DNA of 50,556 nucleotides from CAIXYX01 sp043806415. Its GTDB lineage: Archaea; Micrarchaeota; Micrarchaeia; Anstonellales; Anstonellaceae. Made by a program: the position numbers and the translations under genes. Under the pieces are notes generated by a model. It had not been told where the DNA came from. It searched no databases and saw only the letters and a program-made list of their open reading frames with translations. Shown here piece after piece: positions 7,603-15,597 of the stretch. Where the stretch lies: the NCBI GenBank assembly GCA_043806415.1, contig JAZDHB010000058.1, forward strand, positions 1 through 50,556, in the 5' to 3' direction. The first letter of the stretch is position 1; each line of letters opens with the position of its first letter.

Positions 7603-8120
7603 GGATGGCAACGAAAAACAGTCCCCGCAAGAGGATGGCAACGAAGGCCGATCTCGACGACCGGACGGCCCGTCCCTCACTCATCATCAATCTTTCCAGC
7701 AAGCGCCGCCTTCCGGTCCGGCTCGAGAAGGCGGACACTATGCTCTCGCGCATGCGCGGCCTGATGTTCCGCCGCAAGCCCGCCTCCATCCTGTTCGTCT
7801 TCCCCAGCGAGGGCATCTATCCCATCCATTCCTTCTTCGTGCCCTTCGAGTTCGATGCCGTGTATCTTGACAGCCAGTGGCGGGTGAGCGGCATCTTCGA
7901 GCGCATCCGCCCCTTCGTCCCCTTCATCTCGCCGCCGAGCCCTTCGCTCATGCTTCTCGAGCTGGAGGCCGGCGCATCCAGAAAGCTCGGCCTCAAGATC
8001 GGGGACCGGATCGCCATCAAGATGGCGGAGCCGAAAAGCGCCATTGGGGGGGAAGGTCAGGAATTACCAAAAACTGGGGAGGGGGGCGCTCCCCCCTCCG
8101 CGGTTCGGAAGGGGGATTGA
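7599..8120 (+). CDS. DUF192 family protein with a repeat-derived tail
   Basis: About 173 residues. The DUF192 core runs from about residue 28 (LIINLSSKRRLPVRLEKADTMLSRMRGLMFR) through IYPIHSFFVPFEFDAVYLD to IGDRIAIKM near 147. The family is small and of unknown biochemical function. After IKMAEPKSAIG the remaining about 25 residues (Gly/Pro/Lys-rich) are encoded by hairpin-array copy B at 8046-8109, so the repeat has supplied the C-terminus and the stop codon comes just after it. The ATG overlaps the uppS stop; an ATG at 7605 is an alternative. Confidence 0.85.
   Translation: MRMATKNSPRKRMATKADLDDRTARPSLIINLSSKRRLPVRLEKADTMLSRMRGLMFRRKPASILFVFPSEGIYPIHSFFVPFEFDAVYLDSQWRVSGIFERIRPFVPFISPPSPSLMLLELEAGASRKLGLKIGDRIAIKMAEPKSAIGGEGQELPKTGEGGAPPSAVRKGD
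8046..8109 (-). repeat. Hairpin-array repeat, copy B (minimal form, inverted)
   Basis: On the minus strand this reads tccgaaccgcgg, a GC hairpin of nine or so base pairs (about 8078-8099), cccctccccagttt, a short spacer ttggtaat, and tcctgaccttccccc. These are the same ends as copies A and C but without the internal hairpin cargo. It lies inside the DUF192 reading frame and ends 12 bp before the secretion ATPase start. Confidence 0.8.
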
Positions 8121-8121
8121 C

Positions 8122-9621
8122 ATGCCAACCGTTCAACCGGATCAAAATTCCAACCTGGGCTGGGAAATAAGCAAATCCAAGCCCGCTTACGATTCGCGCC
8201 TGCCGGTGCTCAGCCCGGACGAGCGCGATTTCCTGCTCGTGCTCTCCGCGCGCTTCTCGGACTATTCGCGCTCGCACGACGTGGCCAGCCCGGAAGCGGC
8301 CCGGGAGGCGGTCGGGCACCTGCTCCCGCTCGCGCTCGAGAGCGAGGGCCTGGAGATCGACGACGAGCAGCGCCAGTACCTCACCGCGGCGGCGCTCTCG
8401 CACCTGGCCGGATTCGCCCCGCTTGACTCCATGCTCTCCGACCCCCAGGTGGAGGAGATTGCGGCCCTGGGCGTCGACAAGCCCGTCTACGTCTATGTGC
8501 GCGCGAAGGGCTGGGCGCCGACCAACGCGCGAATCACCTCGATGGAGCACCTCGTCCATCTTATCAACAAGATGGCCCGCCCGCTGGGCCGGCGCATCAC
8601 CTCGCAATACCCTCGCCTCAACGCCCTGCTCTCCAACGGCAGCCGTTTGCACGCCTCCATCCCGCCGCTCTCGGACGGCGAGATCACCATCCGCCTGCAT
8701 TCCGCGCGCCCCTGGAGCGCCCTCGACCTCATGTCCTCCCATTCCACCAACGCGGAGGCGCTCGCCTTCCTCTGGCTGGCCTTCCAGTCCGACTCCTCGG
8801 TGATGATCGTCGGCAACACCTCGTCGGGCAAGACCACGCTTCTTAACGCCCTTTTCTCCTTCGTGCCCATGGGCGAGCGCGTGGTGCTCATCGAGGAAAC
8901 GCCCGAGCTGCGCCTCCTCCATCCGCACCGCGTGCAGCTCGTTTCAAGCGAGGAGCTTTCCATCGGCATGTCCGACCTGGTGCGCGATTCCCTGCGCATG
9001 CGCCCCGACCGCGTCATCGTCGGCGAGGTGCGCACGCCCCCCGAGGCGCAGGCCTTCGCCGAGACCCTGCTATCGGGCCAGGCGCGCGGTTCCTATGCCA
9101 CCTTCCACGGCCAGTCGGCGGCCGAAGCCTTGCGCCGCCTGCGCAACCTCGGCATCTCGGCCGACGACCTGCCCTCCCTGGATTTCATCGTCCTGCAGCG
9201 GCGCATCGCGCGCTACGATCCCAAGACCCTCAAGCAGGAAGAGCTGCGCCGGATGCTGGGCATCTACATGCTCCGGCAGAAACAGGTCGGCAACGAAAAA
9301 ACGGACAAGAAAGTGGCCTCGGCGAGAGGCAAGTCTTCGGTTTCATTGTCCGCTTCGTCATCGTCCCCGTCCGTTTTCTCCTCGTCCGACGCCATGTCCT
9401 CCATCGAGCTCGTCCCCATCTTCACCTACGACCCGCGCGCCGACAAGCTCGCGCCCGCGCCGGGCCTTGGCGATGCGCTCGAGCGCCTCTCCTCGCGCCT
9501 GGGCATGGACCGCGCCTCGGCGCATTCCATCTACCAATCCCGCAAGCAATTCCTCTCCCGCCTCAAACCGGCCCCGCCCGACGACATCACGAAGAAGGTG
9601 CAGGAATTCGCGTACCGTTAA
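8122..9621 (+). CDS. Type II/IV secretion (archaeal pilus-type) ATPase
   Basis: A 499-residue VirB11/GspE superfamily ATPase. The Walker A motif VGNTSSGKTTLLNAL begins at residue about 230, the Asp/Glu box IEETPEL near 257, Walker B RPDRVIVGEVR near 296 and the His box ATFHGQSAAEALRRL near 327. It should power assembly of a type IV-like pilus or archaellum-like filament from the cytoplasmic face. ATG 8122 is chosen because the frame upstream is only repeat sequence. Residues about 389-427 are a Lys/Ser-rich low-complexity insertion. The partner membrane protein follows 62 bp downstream. Confidence 0.9.
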   Translation: MPTVQPDQNSNLGWEISKSKPAYDSRLPVLSPDERDFLLVLSARFSDYSRSHDVASPEAAREAVGHLLPLALESEGLEIDDEQRQYLTAAALSHLAGFAPLDSMLSDPQVEEIAALGVDKPVYVYVRAKGWAPTNARITSMEHLVHLINKMARPLGRRITSQYPRLNALLSNGSRLHASIPPLSDGEITIRLHSARPWSALDLMSSHSTNAEALAFLWLAFQSDSSVMIVGNTSSGKTTLLNALFSFVPMGERVVLIEETPELRLLHPHRVQLVSSEELSIGMSDLVRDSLRMRPDRVIVGEVRTPPEAQAFAETLLSGQARGSYATFHGQSAAEALRRLRNLGISADDLPSLDFIVLQRRIARYDPKTLKQEELRRMLGIYMLRQKQVGNEKTDKKVASARGKSSVSLSASSSSPSVFSSSDAMSSIELVPIFTYDPRADKLAPAPGLGDALERLSSRLGMDRASAHSIYQSRKQFLSRLKPAPPDDITKKVQEFAYR

Positions 9622-9652
9622 TAAAGAAAGCGCGGGACTTCGCGTACCGTCA
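9607..9652 (+). repeat. Short direct repeat at the ATPase gene end
   Basis: The last codons of the ATPase gene contain ttcgcgtaccgt (9607-9618), and the same 12 bases recur at 9639-9650 in the intergenic space. Confidence 0.6.
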
Positions 9653-9683
9653 AAGCAGACGAATGAACCCCGAATAGCGAACG

Positions 9684-11636
9684 ATGACATGCGCATGGAA
9701 ATTTATTGGTGATCCATTGGCCGAACCGCTCCAATCGCTCGAAATCTTCGCCCCGCTCCCCCTGCACGCGCTCTATTCCGGGCCCCGCCGGCTCAAGATC
9801 GAATCGGACTGGCGGCGGGCGCACACGGGCCTCGCGCTCGAGCCGTTCCTCAATGCCTGCGCGCTTGCGGCCATCGTCCTCGCCCCCCTCATCAGCGCCA
9901 TCGCCTTCCTCTTCACGTCCGACCTCATCCTCTCCGTGGGCGTGTTCTTCGTCCTCTTCTCCCTTCTGCTGCTGGCCGGCTATTCGCTGCCCGCCCTGCT
10001 CGCGCGCAAATACGCCGACATGGCCGAGGCCGACCTGCCCATGGCCCTGCGCGCCATCGCCCTCCATCTTTCCATCAAGCTGCCGTTCGAGAAGGCGATC
10101 GAGCACGCGGCCGAGGCGAATTACGCCAGCTCGCCCCTCTGGAAAGAGGCCCTCGCGTCGGTGCAGGGCGGCGAGAGCGTGCCGCGCGCCCTCGCCGGAC
10201 TGGCCGAGGAGGTCCGCTCGCTGACCTTCTCGCGCGCCATCCACCAGCTCATCGTGGTCTATGAAGAGGGCGTGCCGCCCTCCTCGCTCATCCCGCTCGC
10301 CGAGGAGCTGACCGACCAGCAATTGACCAACACCCGCCTGTCCGCCTCGCGCATGGCCATGTTCGGGCTTCTCTTCATCTCCATCTCCTGCCTCGTGCCC
10401 GCGTTCTTCCTCATCCTGGCCGTGGCGGCCGGCCCGATGGTGGGCTTTGACGTGGACGGCCTCACGCTCGCCCTCGTCTACGTCGTGGCCATCCCCTTGC
10501 TCAACTTCCTGCTGATGGGCATCACGCTCCTCACGTCCCCCTCGCTGGCCAACTCGTGGCGACCCCGGCAATTGCGCGCCGAGCTGGATGCCAAGCTCCA
10601 GTCCATGAACCTGCCCGTCCTGACGACCGGCCCGCTCCTGGTCCTCTCCGTCCTCTTCGCGCTTCCCGTGCTTTCCGTCGGCCTGCTCCTCTCGCTGGGG
10701 AACCTGACCTTCTTCCTCGCCCTGCTGGCGGCCTCGCTTCCCTTCGTGGCCTTCTCGCTGCTCGAAGGGCAGGTGATGGGCGAGGTGGCGGCGCTCGAAT
10801 CCGAGCTGCCCAACCTCCTGCTCATCGGCGCCTCTTCGGGGCGCTTCTCGCTCGAGAAGATGCTGGAGCATTCCTCCAAGGGCCCGTCCGGCCCGCTCGC
10901 CGCCCAGTCCGCCGCCGCCCTGCGCCAGCTGCGCGCCGGGGAGAATCCGGTCCGGGTGCTCTCCCGCTGGGCCGAGCGCACGCCGTCCATCATGCTCGAG
11001 CGCGCGCTGGGCTTGCTTACGGTGGGCTACAAGACCGGCGGGCACCTCTCCACCGCCCTGCGCGCGACGGCGCAGGATCTCCTCTCCTCGTTCATGCTGG
11101 TGCGCGAGCGCGCCTCGCTGCTCTCCATCCAGAGCTACACCCTCATCGCGGCCAGCGGAATCCTCGTGCCCGCCATCCTCGCGGTCTCCCTCTCCTTCGC
11201 CGCGCAGATCGCCCCGCTGCAATCCCAGGTCGGCGCCAGCATCCTCAACCCGTCCGCCTCGCCGGTTTTAGCGGACGGTTCGTCCCTTTCGGCGACGCCG
11301 GCGGGCTCGGAGCGGATTGACACTTCCACCGGCTCTTCGGCTTCTTCCTCTTCAGGTTCCTCATCGCTCGATTCCTCATCGGCATCAGGCGATGGTTCGA
11401 GCCTCGGCTTTTCAGCCGACTCATCTTCTCCCGCTTCTCCATCCTCTGATTCTTCGGGCCTGGACCTCATCCGCTCGGCCGAGGGCTCGATCCGCATCTA
11501 TCTCCTGCTCAACGCCGCCCTCTCGGCCTTCTTCCTCTCCATCTCGCAGGGCTCGCGCGAGCGTTTCATCTATTATGCCATCATGCTCGTGGTGCTCTCG
11601 CAGGCCGTCTGGCTGTTCATGGCCCCGGCGCTATGA
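9684..11636 (+). CDS. TadC/GspF-like secretion-system membrane platform protein
   Basis: A 650-residue protein with two T2SSF domains. The first (MAEADLPMALRAIALHLSIKLPFEKAIEHAA, residues about 112-190) is followed by three or four membrane helices; the second (GEVAALESELPNLLLIGASSGRFSLEKMLEHS) begins near 365. The last helices are near 470-495 and 600-650. It is the inner-membrane platform that pairs with the upstream ATPase in archaeal pilus systems. Residues about 525-590 form a Ser/Asp-rich low-complexity loop. The final residues FMAPAL and stop are duplicated at 12224-12246 on the far side of a toxin-antitoxin pair, indicating insertion at this gene's end. Confidence 0.88.
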   Translation: MTCAWKFIGDPLAEPLQSLEIFAPLPLHALYSGPRRLKIESDWRRAHTGLALEPFLNACALAAIVLAPLISAIAFLFTSDLILSVGVFFVLFSLLLLAGYSLPALLARKYADMAEADLPMALRAIALHLSIKLPFEKAIEHAAEANYASSPLWKEALASVQGGESVPRALAGLAEEVRSLTFSRAIHQLIVVYEEGVPPSSLIPLAEELTDQQLTNTRLSASRMAMFGLLFISISCLVPAFFLILAVAAGPMVGFDVDGLTLALVYVVAIPLLNFLLMGITLLTSPSLANSWRPRQLRAELDAKLQSMNLPVLTTGPLLVLSVLFALPVLSVGLLLSLGNLTFFLALLAASLPFVAFSLLEGQVMGEVAALESELPNLLLIGASSGRFSLEKMLEHSSKGPSGPLAAQSAAALRQLRAGENPVRVLSRWAERTPSIMLERALGLLTVGYKTGGHLSTALRATAQDLLSSFMLVRERASLLSIQSYTLIAASGILVPAILAVSLSFAAQIAPLQSQVGASILNPSASPVLADGSSLSATPAGSERIDTSTGSSASSSSGSSSLDSSSASGDGSSLGFSADSSSPASPSSDSSGLDLIRSAEGSIRIYLLLNAALSAFFLSISQGSRERFIYYAIMLVVLSQAVWLFMAPAL

Positions 11637-11638
11637 GA
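11616..11638 (+). repeat. Left copy of 23-bp direct repeat bracketing a toxin-antitoxin module
   Basis: The sequence ttcatggccccggcgct plus a further six bases, covering the last codons and stop of the TadC-like gene, recurs at 12224-12246 with one mismatch (ctatgaga versus ctgtgaga). A small hairpin gccga-accc-tcggc follows at 11650-11663. Confidence 0.85.
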
Positions 11639-11718
11639 ATTTGAAGGCCGCCGAACCCTCGGCAGCCTGCACGGTAAGCTTAATATACTAAAGTATCCTC
11701 AAGTATACTGTGGTATAT

Positions 11719-11967
11719 ATGGACGCGACAGTCGATACGACAATCAAGCTTCATGCGAAGACCAAGCGGCAGTTGGACAAATGGCGGGAATACCGCCGGG
11801 AGAGCTATGACGACGTGATCCAGAAGCTGGTCCATATCGCCGAGACCGCCCGCGAGGAGCCCGAACTCAGCCAAGAGGCTGTGGAAGCCATCGAAGCCGC
11901 GCGGGAACGCATCCGTGCCGGCAAGTTCGTCACCGAAGCCGAAGCGCGCAAGAGGCTGGGGTTGTGA
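11719..11967 (+). CDS. Antitoxin-like protein of a RelE-type pair
   Basis: An 82-residue charged protein. The N-terminal part (VDTTIKLHAKTKRQLDKWREYRRESYDDVIQKLV) has the strand-helix pattern of small DNA-binding antitoxins; the C-terminal half (EAVEAIEAARERIRAGKFVTEAEARKRLGL) resembles toxin-wrapping helices. It overlaps the toxin start by 4 bp. ATG 11719 is preferred over the upstream GTG at 11710. The upstream DNA has several atactaaag/agtatact repeats (about 11684-11716) that look like an autoregulatory operator and TATA box. The pair lies between two copies of a 23-bp repeat and is probably acquired. Confidence 0.75.
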   Translation: MDATVDTTIKLHAKTKRQLDKWREYRRESYDDVIQKLVHIAETAREEPELSQEAVEAIEAARERIRAGKFVTEAEARKRLGL

Positions 11968-12221
11968 GTCATTCTGTCATCTTTGACGAGAAGGTGCTGG
12001 ATTTCATCGCCAACCTGCAGGCTGATACGCGCGAGCGCATCCTGGACAAGATTTCAGAGGCCAAAGAGAATCCTCATCATTTCTTCGAGCGCCTGTCCGG
12101 CCGTCCCGACTTCAAGCTGCGCGTGGGAGATTACCGGTTAATCGCCGACATCGACGACGCGGCCGCCCGAATCACATTCACCTACATCGCTCACCGCAAG
12201 AGCGTGTATAAGAAGATTTGA
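11964..12221 (+). CDS. RelE/ParE-family toxin
   Basis: An 85-residue protein with the RelE/ParE layout: an N-terminal strand (HSVIFDEKVLDFIANL), two helices (DTRERILDKISEAKENPHHFFERLSG) and a C-terminal sheet (FKLRVGDYRLIADIDDAAARITFTYIAHRKSVYKK). RYR-type residues in LRVGDYRLIAD are typical. Such toxins usually cleave mRNA at the ribosome; ParE members instead act on gyrase. The start is GTG at 11964, inside the antitoxin stop, so the two are translationally coupled. Confidence 0.82.
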   Translation: MSHSVIFDEKVLDFIANLQADTRERILDKISEAKENPHHFFERLSGRPDFKLRVGDYRLIADIDDAAARITFTYIAHRKSVYKKI

Positions 12222-12223
12222 GT

Positions 12224-12246
12224 TTCATGGCCCCGGCGCTGTGAGA
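12224..12246 (+). repeat. Right copy of 23-bp direct repeat bracketing the toxin-antitoxin module
   Basis: Starts 2 bp after the toxin stop codon and repeats the 3' end of the TadC-like gene (22 of 23 bases equal to 11616-11638). It is a non-functional remnant of that gene end. Confidence 0.85.
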
Positions 12247-12325
12247 TTACGGAAAAAGCAAAAAAGGAGGGAAATGAAAAACAGCAAAAGAAGAAAAATG
12301 AAAAACAAAAGAAGAAAAACAAATG
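12247..12325 (-). terminator. T-rich terminator of the DUF4349 gene
   Basis: On the minus strand the region just after the DUF4349 stop is a succession of T-runs (tttttcttcttttg type), as expected for archaeal termination. The plus-strand reading is Lys/Arg-rich nonsense and not a gene. Confidence 0.5.
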
Positions 12326-12327
12326 GC

Positions 12328-13206
12328 CTACTTCCTGCCTTTCCCCGCGTTCGCTTCGCCCGCCGACTTCTTCGGGCGCAGGCGCCGGTAGACTGCGTAC
12401 AATACCACGCCCACGATCGCCATCGGGATCCCGAAGCCTAAGAGGGCCGAGATCGCGATGATGGCAACGCCCACCGCGCCCAGGAACACGTTGGCCACCT
12501 GGCTCAGGGGGTCGAACACCGTCCGGTCGACGACGGGCGCCTCTTCGTAGATGCGCACGCGCACGGCCGACATGGCGACCTGCCGGTCGATGTTAAGCTT
12601 CTGGTTCTGGTATATCTCGATGTCGGTCTGCACCCGGTTGAGCTCGTTCTCCACGGCCAGCACGTCTTGAAGCGAACCCTCGCGGTCGTAGAGCTTGCGC
12701 AGATCATCGCGCTGGATCTGGAGGTTCTTGATGCGCGTCCCGATGTCCACGTACTGCTCGCTCACGTCATTCACGTTGGAGCTCATCTGCTTGACCTCCC
12801 CGATGCCTTTGAGGAACGAGGCCATCCCGTCGAAGCGCTGGGGCGGTATTTTGATATTGACGTCATACTCCTTCGTGCTGTCGCTTTCCGAATAATCGGC
12901 GCTAAAGATCTGGCCGCCCATGGCGGCTACGCCGTCCTTGAATTTCGCGAACCTCTCGTCGATGGCGCCGGCCGGCACCTGCACCTGGGCGTTGGCGGTC
13001 TTGATGAGCTGCCGGCTCTGGGCCAGCTCCTGCGACGGGGCGGCCGAATCCATGCCCGCAAAAGCCGCCTGCGGGATGGCATCCTTGTAATTTCGGACGG
13101 CATAATCGCCAGAACCGGAGGCGCCAGTGCCCTCGAGCTCGGCGCAGCCTGCCATCAGCAGCATGCCGATGACTGTAATCATCATCAGAATCGGCGCATT
13201 TCTCAT
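12328..13206 (-). CDS. DUF4349 lipoprotein
   Basis: About 292 residues. The N-terminus MRNAPILMMITVIGMLLMAGCAELEG is a lipoprotein-like signal with a conserved Cys after AG. Next comes a DUF4349 domain (SRQLIKTANAQVQVPAGAIDERFAKF to QVAMSAVRVRIYEEAP) containing a predicted coiled coil around LQIQRDDLRKLYDREGSLQDVLAVENELNRVQTDIE. The C-terminus has a membrane helix (FLGAVGVAIIAISALLGFGIPMAIVGVVLYAVY) and a basic tail. It should be exposed outside the cell and anchored at both ends; its role is unknown. A strong Shine-Dalgarno gaggtgatc precedes ATG 13206. A TATA-like element is on the minus strand near 13247-13256. Confidence 0.85.
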   Translation of the reverse strand: MRNAPILMMITVIGMLLMAGCAELEGTGASGSGDYAVRNYKDAIPQAAFAGMDSAAPSQELAQSRQLIKTANAQVQVPAGAIDERFAKFKDGVAAMGGQIFSADYSESDSTKEYDVNIKIPPQRFDGMASFLKGIGEVKQMSSNVNDVSEQYVDIGTRIKNLQIQRDDLRKLYDREGSLQDVLAVENELNRVQTDIEIYQNQKLNIDRQVAMSAVRVRIYEEAPVVDRTVFDPLSQVANVFLGAVGVAIIAISALLGFGIPMAIVGVVLYAVYRRLRPKKSAGEANAGKGRK

Positions 13207-13315
13207 CCGATCACCTCGTTTCAATCAAGTAACTACTCTCGGTTTCTTTATAAAATCCGGTGCTTCTGCCCGGCATGGCAATTGGGCTTAAAAATTCTGC
13301 TCTCCATATGTTCCT

Positions 13316-14473
13316 ATGGTGGAAAGCAGAATCTCGTCGGATGCCAAAGCGTCCGTTTCGTCTTATTCCAAGCCGACCCTCTCGGTCCTGGGCTCCCATT
13401 CCGCCCTCGATGTGTGCCAGGGGGCGAAGGCGCACGGGCTGTCCAACCTCGTCGTCTGCCAGAAGGGGCGCGAGGGCGTGTATTCTCGGCAATACAAATC
13501 CCGAAAAACCATCCACGGCCAAGTCGGCTGCGTGGACGAGATCCTGCTTCTTGACCAATTCAAGGACATCGCGGGCCAACCCGCGCTCAAAACCCTCCAG
13601 TCCAAACAATCCATTTTCGTGCCCCACCGCTCCTTCTCCGTCTACGTGGGCTACGATCTGATCGAGAACGAATTCGCGGTTCCCATCTTCGGCAACCGCC
13701 GCCTCCTGCGCGCCGAGGAGCGCAACGTGCCCAAGAACCAGCATCATCTGTTGAAGAAAGCGGGCGTCAAGGTGCCCAAGACCTTTTCCTCACCGGATAA
13801 AATCAACACCTTGTGCATCATCAAGGCACCCGAAGCGCAAAGGAGCTACGAGCGGGCGTTTTTCTTCGCATCCAATTACGAAGAGTATGTCGCGGAAAGC
13901 GGCAAGCTTCGGAGCGCAGGCATTATTACTCCCGAAGGCCTGAAAGGCGCACTCATCGAGGAATTCGTGCTGGGTGCGCCGTTCAATTTCAATTTCTTCC
14001 TCTCCCCGCTCACGGGCGAGCTGGAACTCCTGGGCATCGACACGCGGAGGCAGACCAACCTCGACGGCTGGTTGCGGCTTCCGGCAAAAGAGCAGAATAT
14101 GCTTGAGCTGGCCCGCCGCCAAGGTCGTGTCCGCGTCAACAACATCGAGGTCGGCCATATCGCCTGCACCCTGCGCGAATCCCTCCTCGAGCAGGTCTTC
14201 GAGATCGGGGAGAAATTCGTCAAGGCGTGCACGGCCGAATACGCGCCCGGCCTCATCGGCCCATTCGCGCTCCAGGGTGCCGTCTCCCCCTCTCAGAAAG
14301 GCGAGGAGATCTCCATCTTCGACGTTTCCTTCCGCGTGCCGGGCTCGCCGGGCACGCGCTTCACCCCGTACAGCGAATACCTGTTCAACAAATCCGTCTC
14401 GGTCGGCTCGCGCATCGGCATGGAAGTCCGGGCCGCGCTGGCCGAAAAGCGCCTGGATGAGATCGTCACGTAG
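13316..14473 (+). CDS. PurP-like ATP-grasp family paralog, divergent
   Basis: A 385-residue protein aligning along its length with the PurP gene that follows. It shares the N-terminal domain (LSVLGSHSALDVCQGAKAHGLSNLVV), the VPIFGNRR turn, the NFFLSPLTGELELLGIDTR segment and the C-terminal DUF1297-like part. The glycine-rich ATP-grasp loop of true PurP (KHAGAKGGRGY) is replaced by KAPEAQRSYER, and the FEISARIVAG metal site by FDVSFRVPG. It may therefore be a paralog with altered or lost ligase activity, as seen in other archaea that have two PurP-like genes; this is inference. ATG 13316 follows a TATA-like gcttaaaaat at 13287-13296. PurP proper starts 48 bp downstream. Confidence 0.85.
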   Translation: MVESRISSDAKASVSSYSKPTLSVLGSHSALDVCQGAKAHGLSNLVVCQKGREGVYSRQYKSRKTIHGQVGCVDEILLLDQFKDIAGQPALKTLQSKQSIFVPHRSFSVYVGYDLIENEFAVPIFGNRRLLRAEERNVPKNQHHLLKKAGVKVPKTFSSPDKINTLCIIKAPEAQRSYERAFFFASNYEEYVAESGKLRSAGIITPEGLKGALIEEFVLGAPFNFNFFLSPLTGELELLGIDTRRQTNLDGWLRLPAKEQNMLELARRQGRVRVNNIEVGHIACTLRESLLEQVFEIGEKFVKACTAEYAPGLIGPFALQGAVSPSQKGEEISIFDVSFRVPGSPGTRFTPYSEYLFNKSVSVGSRIGMEVRAALAEKRLDEIVT

Positions 14474-14521
14474 GATCCATGCGCCGCGCCGGATCCATCC
14501 TTGTCAAAAAGAGGTTTTCAC

Positions 14522-15571
14522 ATGATATCGAAAGAGAAAATCCTCGAGGTCATCGAGGGATACGATCATAAGAAGCTGACCCTGGCCACGGTGTGCTCGC
14601 ACACCTCGCTCCAGCTGTTCTATTCCGCGAAACAGGAGGGCATCCGCACCCTCGGCCTCGTCACCAACGAGGATCAGCGCAAGATGTACGAGGCGTTCCC
14701 GCTGGCCAAGCCCGACGAATTCATCGATGTGGAGGACCCCAACGACCTTCCCGAGGCGGAACTGGCCGAGCGCAACTCCATCATCATCCCGCACGGCTCC
14801 ATCGTGGAATACGCCGGAAAGGCGCTCGACAAGCTCGCCGTCCCGGTGCTTGGCAACCGCAACTCCCTCGTCTGGGAGCGCGACCGCGTCAAGATGTTCG
14901 ACTGGATGCGCACCGCGGGCCTCCAGCTGCCGGCCCTCATCGACCCGGACAAGATCGACCGGCCCTGCGTGGTCAAGCACGCCGGCGCAAAGGGCGGGCG
15001 CGGCTATGCCATCGTACATTCGCCCGAGGAGTTCTACGCCAAGTTCGCCAACCAGGACGTCATGGTGCAGGAATACCTCATCGGCGTGCGCGTCTATCCT
15101 CACTTCTTCTACTCGCCCCTCTCCAAGGAGGGCTACCGGGCCTCGGACGGGCACATCGAGATGCTCTCCATCGACCGGCGCTTCGAGTCCAACATCGACG
15201 AGAGCTACCGCACCGTCATCGCGGGCGTGCCCATCAAGCCGTCCTTCACCGTGGTGGGCAACGAGCCCCTCGTGCTGCGCGAATCATTGCTCAACGACGT
15301 GCTCGTGATGGGCAAGGACGTGTGCGAAGCGGCCGACAAGCTCTTCGGAGGCATCCCCGGCCCGTTCTGCCTCGAGCTCATCTGCGACGAGAACCTCCAG
15401 TTCTACGCGTTCGAGATCTCGGCGCGCATCGTGGCCGGCACCAACCTCTATCCCACCGGCTCGCCCTATTCCCTGTTCGCGTTCGACGAGCCCATGAGCA
15501 CGGGCCGGCGCATCGCGCGCGAAGTGAAGTTGGCGGCCAAATCCGGCAAACTGGGAAAAATAGTGTATTGA
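14522..15571 (+). CDS. purP: FAICAR synthetase PurP (formate-dependent, archaeal)
   Basis: A 349-residue enzyme that formylates AICAR with formate and ATP, replacing the folate-dependent PurH step of purine synthesis in archaea. The DUF1246 domain starts at TLATVCSHTSLQLFYSAKQEGI, followed by VLGNRNSLVWERDR, the ATP-grasp loop CVVKHAGAKGGRGY (about 155), and the C-terminal FCLELICDENLQFYAFEISARIVAGTNLYP with metal-binding acidic residues. The start is ATG 14522 because gaggt at 14511-14515 gives a Shine-Dalgarno at proper spacing. It follows its paralog and is probably cotranscribed. Confidence 0.93.
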   Translation: MISKEKILEVIEGYDHKKLTLATVCSHTSLQLFYSAKQEGIRTLGLVTNEDQRKMYEAFPLAKPDEFIDVEDPNDLPEAELAERNSIIIPHGSIVEYAGKALDKLAVPVLGNRNSLVWERDRVKMFDWMRTAGLQLPALIDPDKIDRPCVVKHAGAKGGRGYAIVHSPEEFYAKFANQDVMVQEYLIGVRVYPHFFYSPLSKEGYRASDGHIEMLSIDRRFESNIDESYRTVIAGVPIKPSFTVVGNEPLVLRESLLNDVLVMGKDVCEAADKLFGGIPGPFCLELICDENLQFYAFEISARIVAGTNLYPTGSPYSLFAFDEPMSTGRRIAREVKLAAKSGKLGKIVY

Positions 15572-15597
15572 GCCTCTGTTCGGACTTTCTTTCCTCT

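Noticed and set aside
9618..11222. Long minus-strand frame of 534 codons opposite the TadC-like gene
   Set aside because: Low-complexity Gly/Glu/Arg-rich translation caused by GC-biased third positions; the plus strand has real T2SSF domains.
12241..12441. Lys/Arg-rich small frame after the toxin gene
   Set aside because: It arises from the T-rich terminator of the DUF4349 gene read on the wrong strand.
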